Of a stretch of 64,000 nt of DNA, positions 45,633 through 57,590 are shown one piece after another. A program made the position numbers and the translations under genes. The stretch comes from Isoetes taiwanensis (Eukaryota; Streptophyta; Lycopodiopsida; Isoetales; Isoetaceae), in contig JAJEKV010000145.1 in NCBI GenBank assembly GCA_021234155.1, forward strand, positions 1,427,286 to 1,491,285, in the 5' to 3' direction. Within the stretch, counting starts at the first letter, position 1, and each line of letters opens with the position of its first letter. Under the pieces are notes generated by a model that saw only the letters and a program-made list of their open reading frames with translations, did no database searches and was not told the origin of the DNA.

Positions 45633-45985
45633 TTTTTGACCTTTGATTTTGTGTGCATATTTTCTTCCGTGTTCATTGCATTTAAAACCGTTGTTCCGAC
45701 TTATGCGTTGTCGATTTGACAACCGGCTACAACATGTTGCGCCGAAATGTCTCCCGATTAGGTTGTCTCGATCCTTTATCCCTATTAGATTTAGAGCTCA
45801 CCATGCAAAGACTCATGAATCAACGCCTTAATGATGCAATAGGCACTTCATGTAATGCAATGGTTTCATATTTGCGTGATGCCGGAAAGAGGGGATATTA
45901 AACGGTTGTCCAATTGTTTTATGACATGCAAACAGATGGTTTTACTACGCATAACTCAAATAACTTCCGCTCTTCCCGAGTAAAA
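45632..45985 (+). pseudogene. PPR gene fragment (5' part), copy 2
   Basis: Counterpart of 9930-10270. AIGTSCNAMV is readable, after which the frame is broken at the former GCATGCTGGAAAG site. Ends in antisense Dof 5' sequence. Confidence 0.65.
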
Positions 45986-45989
45986 AATT

Positions 45990-46440
45990 AAATCTTCGCC
46001 GCATCACCATCACCATCACCATCACGATCAATGCATTCCCTTTTGGTGAATGCGGATGAATCTTTCTACGCAATTAGGCTTGAAAGGTATCGCTTGATAA
46101 ATTATCCTAGATTTGTGATTTATCCTAGATTTGCTGATTAATTTCTTAGCGGCAAATCTCGTGTATTTGTTCCTATGGAGCATAACTAAGAAAATATAAG
46201 GTCAAATGAGGATATGAATTTAAATTATAATGGCCACTATAACAAACAATAGGATGTAAGATCAATTTTATGTTGTAAATAAATAGTGGAGGGGAATGCA
46301 ATCTAACTAAGTCATATAGAAAAGTTTGGTTTATATTTATGGTACAAATAAGGCTTCATAGTAGGGTCATTGATAGAAAAGAATTTGAGATATAGAGAAT
46401 ATATGCTTGAAAATTTGCCTTGTTATATCTTCAATTACCA
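45990..46440. repeat. Repeat X, copy 2
   Basis: Counterpart of 10275-10740, cut by copia at the same base. Confidence 0.8.
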
Positions 46441-48664
46441 CTTGTTCAAACTGGTGCTTGTTGCATGTAAATATCTTCCTCCAGCTTTGCATTTAAAAAT
46501 GCAGTGCTGACATCCATGTGATGTGCCTCCCAATTTCTAGCATTTGCTAAAGCAAGAAGTAATCGGATGCTTGTCATTTTGACAATTGGAGAGAAAGTAT
46601 CTTTATAATCAATCCCTTTTCTCTCGGGTAAAACCCTTGTGCCACAAGCCTAGCCTTAAATTTTGATTATCACCTTCGATGAATGTTTTACCTTGTAAAT
46701 CCATTTGCATCCTATTATGTTTCGCTTTTCGGAGTATTGACAACATCATAGGTTTCGCTCTCTTAAAACTCTCCATTTCCGCTTGCATTGCCAATTTCCA
46801 TTTTGCTGCATTTTCAGAACTTATGGCTTCATCATAGCATGTCGGAGCTTCTGGATCAAGCATTATTAATGCCTCTACATAATCCGGATTAATTCTTTTA
46901 CTTCTGCCTTCCGGATTTCTTCCATAAGCATTAGAATTTACCTCTAGCTCGTCTCGGAGAATTTGAGCCTGTGTTCTTTTCTTCCTTGCTGGTTTTTCAT
47001 GCAGGGCTACTTGTTTCTCTGCTGCAACATCCATGCTGATGTGTTCAGTTCCAGATTCTACCCTTTCATTCTCATCACTTGCTTCAGCCTGTATGTAATC
47101 ATGCACACTATCATCGTCAGTATCATAATCCATTATTGCATCATGCATATGATTTGACACTATTTCTTGATCCTTTTCTTCTTCACAAACACTACTTGCA
47201 GTTCCCTTTTGTTCTTTATCGTTCTGTATAGTAGCAACCTTATAGAATTGAGACTCGTCAAAAATGACGTCTCTACTTACAATTATCTTCCTTCTCTTAG
47301 GATCATACAATCTATAGGGTTTAGAATGTTCATCATAGCCTACAAGATAAGTTATCCAGGATCTATCGTCTAACTTCCTTCTTTGCTGCTCCGGTACATG
47401 AACAAAGCATAAACAACCATAGGCTTTAAGCCGATCAAAACTGGGTTTCGATCCAGACCACATCATTTCAAGAATACCACCTCTAATACTTACAGTATGA
47501 GTTATATTTTGCAAAATATATCATGCGGTTTTACAGCTTCCTCCCACAAAAAAGCTAGGCAAACCTCGCAAAACTTCAACATAGCACGCATGAAGATTTA
47601 GTATTGTTCTATTCTTCCTCTCAGCAACACCATTTTGCTGAGGGGAATGACTGCACGTATATTGTCCTTTAATTCCTTTCGCTATGCAATAGCTCTTAAA
47701 CTTATCAGATAAGTATTCCCCACCTCTATCTGACCTTATGCATTTGATTTTCATTCCAGTCTCAACTTCAAATTCCACAAAGATAAGCTTTGAATGCATT
47801 AAATGCTTCGTCTTTAGTTCTAAGACAAAAGCATTTTGTTCTCCTACTGAAATCGTCTATGAATGTAATAAAGTATCTTTTGCCACTGATACCTTTAACA
47901 TTCAGCGGACCACAAAGGTCCGTATGTATTAATTCCAGCACTCTCTTTGCTCTTTTTCCAGATTTTCTAAAGGGCAGCCTCGTATGCTTGCCAAGCATAC
48001 AACCAATGCAAATTGATTCCTTTGAACTGTTTTCAGCGATGGATATCACCCCTTGCTTTGCCATGGACTCAATATTCTTCCTTTGGGTGTGGCCAAGCCT
48101 CAAATGCCAATCGTTAATTGAGGGAGCAGTCAATACATTTATTGAATTCAAACTATCAACATTCAATCCATATAAATTTCCAACACGTTTGCCAATAAAT
48201 TTAACTTCATTATCTCGAAACACAGTACATTGTATCTTGTTAAAAACCATTCTATAGCCAAGGTCTGCTAATTGACTAACTGAGATTAAATTTCTCACTA
48301 GACTAGGCACACACAATACGTCTTTTAAACAAACAGCTCTTCCAGACAAATCAAACAGTTCTAAGACTCCAACATCTTCCACGTTCTGCAAATCTCCATT
48401 TCCAAGTTTGACTTGACCACCACCTTTTCCTCTGCACTCCTTCAGAATATGCTTCGAGCTGGTCACACTTTTTTCAGCTCCACTATCTATAATTAACATC
48501 CCATTATTAGATTTATTACTTAATGAAACTGACAAAACTTCTTTGTGCTTACATACCTCTGCATTTTCATCAATCTCTTCGTCTTCTTCAGTTACCTCCT
48601 CAGGATAATCAACCGATGAGGATTTTCTGCCATATCCTCTTCCTTTCCCTCTACTAGCATTGCT
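46441..48664 (-). pseudogene. Ty1/copia protease-integrase-RT fragment
   Basis: The minus-strand order is copia-like. An acidic linker (EEVTEEDEEIDENAEV) is followed by protease (MLIIDSGAEKSVTSSKHIL), the GAG-pre-integrase zinc finger (WHLRLGHTQRKNIESM with CIGCMLGKH), and the integrase core (HTDLCGPLNVKGISGKRYFI, CIRSDRGGEYLSDKFKSYC, HSPQQNGVAERKNRTILNLH). The integrase C-terminal region (RLKAYGCLCFVHVPEQQ) and the start of RT up to MDVSTAFLNAKLEEDIYMQQ come next. It stops at 46441 inside RT and at 48664 before the zinc knuckle, joined directly to repeat X and to the unknown frame at 48692. No LTRs. Frame breaks near 47520, 47790 and 46620-46750; the last group lies at CTG sites. Confidence 0.9.
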
Positions 48665-48691
48665 GATTCAAAATTAATTGTGGTCTGAAAA

Positions 48692-48937
48692 TTAATTGGT
48701 CAGAAAATGTCTTGTTTCATTTTGTGCTCCATCCATCTGAAACTTGAGGCAATACAGCAGCAAGACCACTAGAGCATCCTTGAGTTTTAACACATGACTG
48801 AAGTTTTCTCTTCTATCTTTTGAATCCCATAATGCTAATGCCCGCTCATATGGAAAGTCATTCACTGAATAGGTGCAAGTATATGCACGTAGACAGATGT
48901 CTAAACCAGGGTTGCCCTTAAGGGCAAAATTTCGCAA
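48692..48937 (-). other. Unrecognised conserved frame, copy 2
   Basis: Counterpart of 12398-12616. Shares MRNFALKGNPGLDICLRAYT and differs Asp to Tyr in NDFPYERALALW. Family unknown. Confidence 0.35.
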
Positions 48938-49225
48938 AAATGCTATATTTCAATGGTCCTATGATTTTGGCACACGAATATTGAATATCTAGCATTATAA
49001 CAGGGGGTTTTTTTTTCTGTTTTTGTACTGTTTTCTCTAAGGTTTTCATATGATTTGGTGGGCGTATCCATCCAGGTGTACTAAATAGTATTTCTAGAGT
49101 GCACCCTTTTGCTAGCCGTTGATTTTAGAAATGGGGGCAAATCCTGTGGTGGTGGTGGGTGTGAATATCCGCCCATTATTTTTAGGGTTTTTTTTAGGGT
49201 TGTGTGGATTAGGGTTTGAAAAGTT

Positions 49226-49411
49226 TTGAACAATGGCCTACTTCTTGGGACAAAAAGCTTTCGATTCCTTGCATTTTCTTCAAGCCAACTTCGTGAGGCT
49301 TCTTTATGGATGTTTGCAGATACTGGTAGCATCACAGCAGATGAGATCCGAAGATGGATGGGAAATTTTTTAGATATAAAAAATGTGGCGAAATGTGCTG
49401 CTCGAATGGGC
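49226..49411 (+). pseudogene. RNA-dependent RNA polymerase (RDR6-like) exon fragment
   Basis: The open stretch reads SFRFLAFSSSQLREASLWMF, ADTGSITADEIRRWMGNFLD and IKNVAKCAARMG. This is the conserved eukaryotic RDR block (FLAFSSSQLR ... NVAKCAARMG), located before the catalytic DxDGD region. The frame stops right after ARMG, where the family continues with its CFSS block. RDR enzymes make dsRNA for siRNA pathways. The catalytic motif is not found in this fragment. Present only in copy 2. Confidence 0.8.
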
Positions 49412-49419
49412 TAACTATA

Positions 49420-50680
49420 TGATCTTTTAAATTTTTTTTTTCCAGTTGATCAGGTCCTTTGTTGAATTCCACCCAGGAATCATGCTGCAAAGAATGTGGC
49501 TAGATTTCGCACCGCCCAAACCGAATTGAATCTATGCTTCTAATGCCCGCATGTTTAGGCTGCTCATATACTTACGACATGGTGTCATATTGTAATTCCT
49601 TGCACATGGTTGTGTGTATGCAGCTTCGAACTTCAAATTGAAAACCCAGCTCATTCCTCAGATATGGAGAATGCAATCCTAAGGTGCCGAGATGGGCCAC
49701 ATTAGGCAGCGGGTTTTAGAAATAGGTACGCCCCTTGATACGTAAAAAAATTGGAAGAAAAATATGAGCATGGACGAGGAGGATCAAGACTTCACTTAAG
49801 CATATGTTTTTTTTGAATATAGGGAATTTCCTCCACGCCCAAATACGCAGCCCTTGGCATTTGTGTATGCTAGCAAGATGCACAAGACACCGGAGGACAC
49901 CTTGCGTGCACATCAACAAGTGGCTACTTCAACAAGGATCAATTTAAGAACAGGGACAAATCAAAGGAGGCCATGGTCAGCCCCGATGAAGTGATTTCGT
50001 TGTTTTTATATCGCATACCCATGTAATCGCCATCCATCCGTTATGCGGGTCCGATAAGGAGATATGAAGTGAATTCTCGTCACATCATTTTTTTATGTAC
50101 ATGATTGTTGAGGCAATGTGAATGCTGGAAAATATGCCTTGATATCAGAAGAGGGGTTCTAGGCTCAAGAATTACTGACTCTGTAACAAGTATCTAACCT
50201 TCTTTCAGCAAATCCCGAGTTTGCAGAAATTTTAGAGGGGGGTTTTTCCAAAGCACGTAGTACCTGTATTATTTCACCAGGTCAAGAACATAGTACTGAA
50301 TACTATTTTATCAGATGAAGCACATAGGACCGAACTTGTTTTTCAAGCAAAGCACATAATATCGGACATTAATTCCCTTAAAAGCCATGGCAGAAAGCAT
50401 CATTAAGTTTGCTGAGATTTGTTTACTCTCCATTGCTGGCAGTAATCTTGCTTCCATATGGGCATCGATCCTGGGGAAAGCTTCTTTTCTCATCAGCTGG
50501 TATGTAAATATTTTCCTAGGTTTCTTCCATAGATTTAAGACAAACAGTGTGGTGACATAATGCAGACCTATTGGTCGGCAATTTTATTTATGCCTTGCTG
50601 AAGTTACATGGCATGAAAGAAAAGCAATGCCTGTTATCTGCAGTAGCATGGCTTTTCAATCCATTCACATTTAACATAGG
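49420..50680. other. Stretch between RDR fragments
   Basis: Probably decayed introns and exons of the RDR gene or unrelated filler. A short piece near 49930-50030 (FNKDQFKNRDKSKEAMVSPD) is protein-like but unassigned. The catalytic block expected here was not found in any frame. Confidence 0.4.
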
Positions 50681-50689
50681 GACAAGAGG

Positions 50690-50906
50690 CAAATGTGAAG
50701 CCATTGTGTGTTGGACAAAATATATTCCATGCTTCTTGAACTGTCAGGTTATTACTTTGCTTTCTACTCTGGGAGTACGTGATGATCTTTTTATGCAGAT
50801 GCAAAACGATGTGATCCAACAGCTTGATAGGATGTTTCAAAACCCCGCACTAGCTATTGAACTAGTGCAGGCTGCCTCAATTGGTCAATTGGTATTGGAC
50901 TTGCAG
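50690..50906 (+). pseudogene. RDR exon downstream of the catalytic region
   Basis: Reads [20 protein letters not shown] then [20 protein letters not shown] and [18 protein letters not shown], matching the RDR block FLNRQ-I-TLLS-LGV that follows the active site. The usual Arg in FLNRQ is Cys. The exon ends at TTGCAG|GTTGG. It is in the same orientation as the exon at 49226 and in the correct order, so both derive from one RDR gene. Confidence 0.8.
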
Positions 50907-51298
50907 GTTGGCGCAGTTGCAGTTTTCATTGTTTCATATATTAAAAAACTACTTATATGGTGTATTAGTTTAGAATATTTGGTTGCAGCCCAATGGGGAT
51001 GGCTGGAGAATATATTCTGTCATTTGTTAAAACTATAGATTATACATATATACATACTTGGTTCCAATTTTGTTGTGCTTCATATTTACATTTCAGAATA
51101 GGAAGCCTTTTCATTTCCAAGTAGCTCTTCTAGCAAATTGGGACTAAAAGCACAAGCCCCCGTTGCCATTAGTTTTACTAAACTGCTGTTTATACGAGTA
51201 GGTTGTTTAACGATTTAGGCCCTTAAAGTTTATCTACCAGATGCTTTTTGTTAGGGGCCCTAAGGGCCCAAAATTTTTTTTAATATAGCAATCAACAC

Positions 51299-51730
51299 AC
51301 AACTACCATTAACATTATTAACACAGACCATTGCATTTAACACATTTAAATTAAAATCCCCCTTAAACCCCCTTTGGTTTGGGTGCATATTCACACGGGG
51401 GGTTACTCCGGGCAACGAGAGCTGTCGGATGGGCATATTTGCCCTTTATTCCAAGATCTGGACCGTACATAGCAATCCTCGTTTGTGGGGTATGCATGTA
51501 CAAGTTTTTGTATACGGTATATTAAGGTTTGCAAAATACTATAAGGTTTGAGAGAATGTACTTAATGGTGTTAATTTTGTACATGTATTGTAAATATATT
51601 TTTGGGGCTCTCGCTGCCCTACGTAACCCCCCGTGTGAATATGCACCCAAACCAAAGGGGGTTTAAGGGGGATTTTAATTTAAATGTGTTAAATGCAATG
51701 GTCTGTGTTAATAATGTTAATGGTAGTTGT
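51299..51730. mobile_element. 432-bp element with 124-bp terminal inverted repeats
   Basis: The left arm 51299-51422 (starts ACAACTACCATTAAC) pairs with the right arm 51607-51730. The arms share CCCTTTGGTTTGGGTGC and a block of six G followed by TTAC. The loop is ~184 bp with no coding capacity. The outer right end lies 3 bp from the end of the copy-2-specific insertion. No target duplication is evident. Confidence 0.85.
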
Positions 51731-52084
51731 ATGGTAGGGTCAGTTTGACATAAAAAAAATGGAAATTAGCCACCACCTATACGAAAAGAAATCCCGCCAC
51801 TAAGTTGTTCGCCCTTCGTGCTAAACGGCAAATCTGATAGTTCGCCTCAGTTACGATCCTTATTATAGATTCAAAAATAGATTTGCCTCACTTCCGATCT
51901 TTCTTACAGATCCAATGTCAAGAATCACCTCTTAACATTAGGTATCTTTCTAGTTTTTCTAGTTTTCTTGAATGGCTTAATTGCATTTGATTTGCTAGAA
52001 TCAGATGCATTAAAGAGGATTTGAGCTTCTTGATCTATAGGCTAGAATCTTTTGAAGCTTCACCATCATCATGATCACCATCAT

Positions 52085-52410
52085 CATGATCGTCTTCTTT
52101 CTTCTCATTCTCTTCTCTTTTTATGTCTTGAACGACAAATTGGAATGGGGTTCTATTCTATAAGGAATGGGGTTTTCCTAGAAAATAGAAAATGGTAGGA
52201 TCGCATGGATAAGAGGATATTAAAACAAACATTATTGTTTATTGTCCACAAATGTTACTGATAATATTTTCTCTGTAATAGATATTTTTTGGGTTGCCTA
52301 GGGTGTAATAGATATTTTTGGGTTGCCTAGGGAGTTAAGATTTTGGAATATAATGCAAGCATATGTAGCAATATTGTTTTCCTAGAAGCCGCTAGCTGGT
52401 TTTTTTTTTC
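52085..52410. repeat. R1 leader repeat, copy 2
   Basis: Follows the shared flank 51734-52068 and joins PPR sequence directly. In copy 1 the Q-rich gene segment intervenes at this join. Confidence 0.75.
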
Positions 52411-52411
52411 T

Positions 52412-52765
52412 CTTGACCTTTGATTTTGTGTGCACATTTTCTTTCCGCTCATTGCATTTAAAACCGTTGTCAACTTATGCGTTGCCGATTTGACAACCTG
52501 GCTACAACAAAGTTGCACGGAAATGTCTCTCGATTAGGTTGTCTCGGATCCTTTGTCCCTATTAGATTTAGAGCTCAAATACGCGGACTCATGAATCAAC
52601 GTCTTACGTATGCAATAGGCACTTCATGTAATGCAATGGTTTCCGCATGCCGGAAAGAGGGGGATATTAAACGGGCTGCCCAATTGTTTTATGACATGCA
52701 AAACAGATGGTTTTACTACGAGATAACTCAAATAACCCGCTTCTTCCTGGAGTAAAATTAAATCT
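52412..52765 (+). pseudogene. PPR gene fragment (5' part), copy 2
   Basis: Counterpart of 17569-17905: IGTSCNAMVSACRKEGDIKR and AAQLFYDMQ are readable. Ends in antisense Dof 5' sequence. Confidence 0.7.
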
Positions 52766-52769
52766 TCGC

Positions 52770-53650
52770 CGCATCACCATCACCATCACGATCACGATCA
52801 CGATTCCCTTTTGGTCAATGCGATGAATCTTTCTACGCAATTAGGCTTGAAAGGTATCGTTTGATAAATTATCCTAGATTTGTGATTTATCCTACATTTG
52901 CTGATTAATTTCTTAGCGGCAAATCTCGTATTTGTTCCTATGGAGCATAACTAAGAAAATATAAGGTCAAATGAGGATATGAATTTAAACTATAATGGCC
53001 ACTATAACAAACACTAGGATGTAAGATCAATTTTATGTTGTAAATAATAGTGGAAGGGAATGCAATCGAACTAAGTCATATAGAAAAGTTTGGTTTATAT
53101 TTATGGTACAAATAAGGCTTCATAGTAGGGTCATTGATAGAAAAGAATTTGAGATATAGAGAATATATGCTTGAAAATTTGCCTTGTTATATCTTCAATT
53201 ACCACTTGGTCTCCTTGATTTTGTGGACCACATTTAATTATTCAGAACCAAGCAAAACCCAATGGTCTTGAACTACAGTGACAATTGAAAACAACCTATG
53301 TATTGTTTGGTGTTTGACGACATGCATATTGCAATAGCTGTTATCCTACATACCTATTTTCTACTTCAATCGTAGCCCGTGCCTCCAGATGGTCAACCAC
53401 CCAAAATAGTCACGGCCTCAATCAATCAGACTCTGTAGGTTTCTGATGGTAGTCTGCACCTGGCCAAAACATATTTGGGCTTCTATGTACATTTTCGGTG
53501 CCACACTAGAACTGCAGTTTTAAACACTACATTAAACATCAGGTCGACCATCTAAACTGCATCTTTAAACGCTGCCAGACTTCTTCATAACCTTAACAAC
53601 CATTTCTTGTGTGAGAACATAGACTTCTGCTTAGCTACAAACAATCAGAT
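52770..53650. repeat. Repeat X, copy 2
   Basis: Almost identical to 17915-18800; a stretch with few CAG/CTG changes. Confidence 0.8.
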
Positions 53651-53659
53651 CACGCATCA

Positions 53660-54310
53660 CCATCATCGTGATCGTCTTCTATCTTCTCTTCTCTTCTCTC
53701 TTGAATGACAAATTGGAACGACAACTTGGAATGGGGTTTTTTATAAGGAATGGGGTTTCCTAGAAAATAGAAAACGCGTGGATAAAGAGGATATTAAAAC
53801 AAACATTATTGTTTATTGATAATATTTTCTCTGTAATAGATATTTTTGGGTTGCCTAGGGTGTAATAGATATTTTTGGGTTGCCTAGGGAGTTAAGATTT
53901 TGGAATATAATGCAAGCATATGTAGCAATATTCTTTTCCTAGAAGCCGCTAGCTGGTTTTTTTTTCTCTTGACCTTTGATTTTGTGTGCACATTTTCTTT
54001 CCGTGCTCATTGCATTTAAAACCGTTGTCTGACTTGCGTTGCCGATTTGACAACCGGCTACAACAGGTTGCACGGAAATGTCTCTGATTAGGTTGTCTCT
54101 GGATCCTTTGTCCCTATTAGATTTAGAGCTCAGCTACAGTGACTTATGAATCAACGTCTTATGTATGCAATAGGCACTTCATGTAATGCAATGGTTTTCG
54201 CATGCTGGAAAGAGTGGGGATATTAAACGGGCTCTCCAATTGTTTTATGACATGCAAACAGATGGTTTTACCACGATAACTCAAATAACTCGCCTTCCCG
54301 AGTAAAAATA
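53660..54310 (+). pseudogene. R1 plus PPR fragment, copy 2
   Basis: R1 (53660-53963) followed by the PPR 5' piece (53965-54290), counterpart of 18815-19480. The distance to the preceding PPR fragment is ~1.56 kb, as in copy 1, so the R1-PPR-X unit is itself tandemly duplicated. Confidence 0.7.
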
Positions 54311-54359
54311 AAGTCTTCGCTGCATCACGATTCCCCTTAGTGAATTTGATGAATCTTTC

Positions 54360-55270
54360 TACAACCAGCCTCGAAAGTGGTTGGTACTTACATGAAGACG
54401 ATTAGTTATAGCGGACGCTTGATCACCATCTAAAAAGGTGTCATTTGACATGCCAACCTTGCAACAACACGTAAAAAGTTTGACCCAAGAACACGATATA
54501 AAGACATATCCAAATTCATGAGGCAGAATTTGAAATAAATAGATGAATATACTTACGAAGGTAGCAAAAAGAAGCTCAAACTCCAAATCGATTTGATGGG
54601 TTTGCGATTAGTGGCCCAAGAAGAATTCAACCATTACGCAAAAAACATTGCCGGCATCTTTGCAAGAATGTGCAATGCAACACATGGAAACCTCTCAGAT
54701 CTAAAGATCCATAAGAAGTATTAGATTCCTTCTTTTCGTGCATCATTCACTATGTAGAGGTTGCAAAGAGCATCCCTTGTCCAAGCAAGATGAATAAGAT
54801 AACTTCCCTTCTCTATGGCCACATTGTCTAGAATGACAACATAGGAGTACAATCCTAAGCCGCCTACTAACAACAACACGATTCCAATATTTGCCCCACT
54901 TCACACCATTCAAGGCCTATAAAACATGAAGGAGCATATGGAACTACGTAAACCGCACTAAATAAGATCAAAACATGGGATGCTCAGATTTTGTAGATGT
55001 TTGTTCCTATAATAAGGATACAAACATGAAATTGTCAAGAAATCAAAAGATAAATTTGTAAGATTCAAAGACACATCAAGTAGAACAAAATGTGAAGTGC
55101 TTATGACTCCAAATGTGTCAACATGTAATGATGGCTAAAAGTAGATGCTCATAATTGCAGATGCTTGGACTGGTGGACTTGCACATGCATTGTACCACCA
55201 ATTAATAGCCTTCTCAAATTCCAAAACATAACAACATGCGTGGTGTAATGAAACCGTATAGAAACATTAA
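54360..55270 (-). pseudogene. Unrecognised minus-strand gene fragment, copy 2
   Basis: Counterpart of 19560-20460; EFELLFATF and the GTAAGT donor are retained, the rest carries many CAG/CTG-site changes. Confidence 0.4.
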
Positions 55271-55554
55271 AAACTTGAACCATATGCAAGTTAATCGAAT
55301 GACAAACTTACATTTCCCATTTGACACAACAGAAACTCATATTGGTCTCTGAGGAGAACCGCAAATATGAACCAAAAAATTACTCCAAAAAAAATTTCTA
55401 CCCATGAAGGAAAGTACAAATGATCGATTAAACGATGGCATAACAGTAATGATCATATTAAACAATGGCATAACAATAATGGAGCAATAACAATAATGGG
55501 TTCAAGAATATTGTTTAACAAAAGATGCTAGATGCTTCTTTCTACTAATCTAGG

Positions 55555-56050
55555 GATCTAGATGCTAGATCATTGGCATTCTAGATGCTTCTACTAATCT
55601 AGGGATGTTGCAAATTGATAAGCTAATTCCTTGCTCTATTGTAAAATATGGGGTTGATTCTAGGTTATTATTGGAAACCCTCTCATCAATATGTATGGTA
55701 GATATGGAAATATGGAAGCCTTGCATGTGTTGTTTCAAAGATTAGACAAATCGGATATCATCTCATGGAATGCAGTAATTGTAGCACATTTGTAGAATGA
55801 CAGTATACAAAAATCCATGAAACTTTTTATTTGGAATGAAGGATAATCATGGGATTAGGTGAAATGTCATCATTTTTATATCAATAATCTCATCTTGTAG
55901 CCACACAATGTCAATCATCAATTATTTCTCTTTTTATTTTTAATGAGTAGGATGGCTTGACATTACCGAGGATTCTACTTTCAGCTTTGCATTTTTACGT
56001 AATCGAGGAGGAATATTGCACATTTTAGAAATTCAAATGTTATGCAAGGC
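55555..56050 (+). pseudogene. PPR gene fragment (3' part), copy 2
   Basis: Counterpart of 20755-21235 with the same in-frame stops, hence non-functional before the duplication or haplotype split. Confidence 0.65.
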
Positions 56051-56054
56051 ATTT

Positions 56055-56800
56055 TTCAGAGGTATATGGTCTGTTCTTTGTCACTCTTTGCTAACATTTT
56101 GAGGTCTCGATCAAAATATTTCAAACTAAATTTTGGAAGTAATAGTAAATAAAAATCTTTATATTTGAGAAGAATATATATTTGAAATGGAAAATGCATT
56201 TCCTAACATGATTTGTAAAGTTTCTCGCTACAACAAGTTTTATCTAATGTGTACAAGATCCCGGCAACAATACAGAACCTAATGTGACATCTTAAAACCT
56301 CTAATTCGCGGGTTTGGACACGTAATAATGGTCATGATGGATTAGCATAATCCTCAGGATCGCTTTTCTCCGTCTCAATCCATATGGAACTTGGTCCCTA
56401 ATTGGGATTTTATAGGACGCTGATGATAGGGAATGGGGCTTTATAGATAATGGTAAGATTACGTGGTTATTTACAACAAATATTATTGTCTACAAATGTT
56501 GTTGATATTGTTCTCAATAATAGATATTTTTTGTATTGTTCAACCGTGGATTGCTATCACTAGTTGTGGTTATTATCTATCTATTTAAATCCAATATATT
56601 ATTACTTCAATAATGGAGAAGTGTGCACAAAGTCATTTGATAGATCACATGACATATTTCAAACATAATAACAGAAGATCGTAAGTCCTTCCTTTCTGCA
56701 TAATTTATTGGGGCCATGTAAAAAAACTGCATTTCATTTTGTTTCACCTCCATATGAGAAGCAAAAGTCATATTATGGAACATCCCGGCATGCTTTCAAG
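56055..56800. repeat. R2 repeat, copy 2
   Basis: Counterpart of 21237-22010. The left half is altered at CAG/CTG sites up to about 56440, the right half is nearly identical. Confidence 0.7.
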
Positions 56801-56879
56801 AAACAAGTATAAGGCAGGACAAGCCTTAAAAAAGGGAGCAAATACGAAATTAGGGAAAGACCCGATGTTTTATTTTCGT

Positions 56880-57590
56880 CTTCTTTCTTCTCTTGTCTTC
56901 TCTCGTTATGTCTTGTGGAACGACTGGTATACGGAATGGGTTTTCCATAAGATTGCGTGGACAAAGAGGATTAAAGGGTGAAAGCATGCTAGGGTGTACC
57001 ATCTAAAGTACTTTTTAGGGAGTGTGAAACTACCCAGAAAAGTACCCAGCACTGGGTACTGGGAACTTGCATAAATGCTGCAATAAACAATAAGTTTGAG
57101 AGTTAATTCATTTATATTAGTCTCTAATAGTATTGTTATCCTTTAATACTATAGATTGACATGTTATTGACCTTCAATTCAAAAAATTTCGATTGATTTT
57201 AATGGAAAGAAAAAACAGAGAGTGCCAGTTTTAAAAGTACCCAGTGTAGGTACTTTTGAGGGTTCCAAAAGTGGTACACCATAGCATGCTTTTACCCTAA
57301 AACAAACATTATTGTCCACAAATGTTATTGATAATTTTTTTGTAATAAATATTTTTGGGTTTTCCAATTGTTTACTATGTAGAGAGTTAAGATTTTGGAA
57401 TATATTGCAAGCATACGTAGCAATATTCTTTTCCTACAAGTCGCTAGCAGTTTTTTGGGTTGCCTCTAAGGGGGCAAGCCTTCCCTCATCTGGGTTTTTG
57501 GCATATTCTACGGATATGCTGGTATATGCTTGGGATATTCTGAAATCAAGCCCAAAACTCGCTAGCGATGTAAACCGTTTACACCCTCAT
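56880..57590. repeat. Diverged R1 with long tail, split by MITE
   Basis: Counterpart of 22055-22440 with the MITE 56976-57297 inserted at TAAA. Confidence 0.65.
56976..57297. mobile_element. MITE, 322 bp, insertion 2
   Basis: Same family and same length as 40933-41254. Ends GGGTGAAAGCATGCTA and TAGCATGCTTTTACCC. Flanked by TAAA on both sides (56972-56975, 57298-57301). Copy 1 lacks it. Internal divergence from insertion 1 is modest. Confidence 0.9.

Larger units (their letters stand above)
48985..51733. mobile_element. Copy-2-specific 2.75-kb insertion
   Basis: Shared flanks end with ATATTGA (48984) and resume with GTAGGGTCAG (51734); copy 1 has the two joined at 12663/12664. It contains RDR-like exons and ends in a TIR element. 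No clear target duplication, and the left end does not match the TIR. Confidence 0.75.

Noticed and set aside
47790-48257. 155-codon plus-strand frame
   Set aside because: Shadow of copia integrase on the minus strand.
51299-51730. TIRs as the ends of the whole 2.75-kb RDR-carrying insertion
   Set aside because: Both arms lie together at the right end; the left end at 48985 has no matching sequence.
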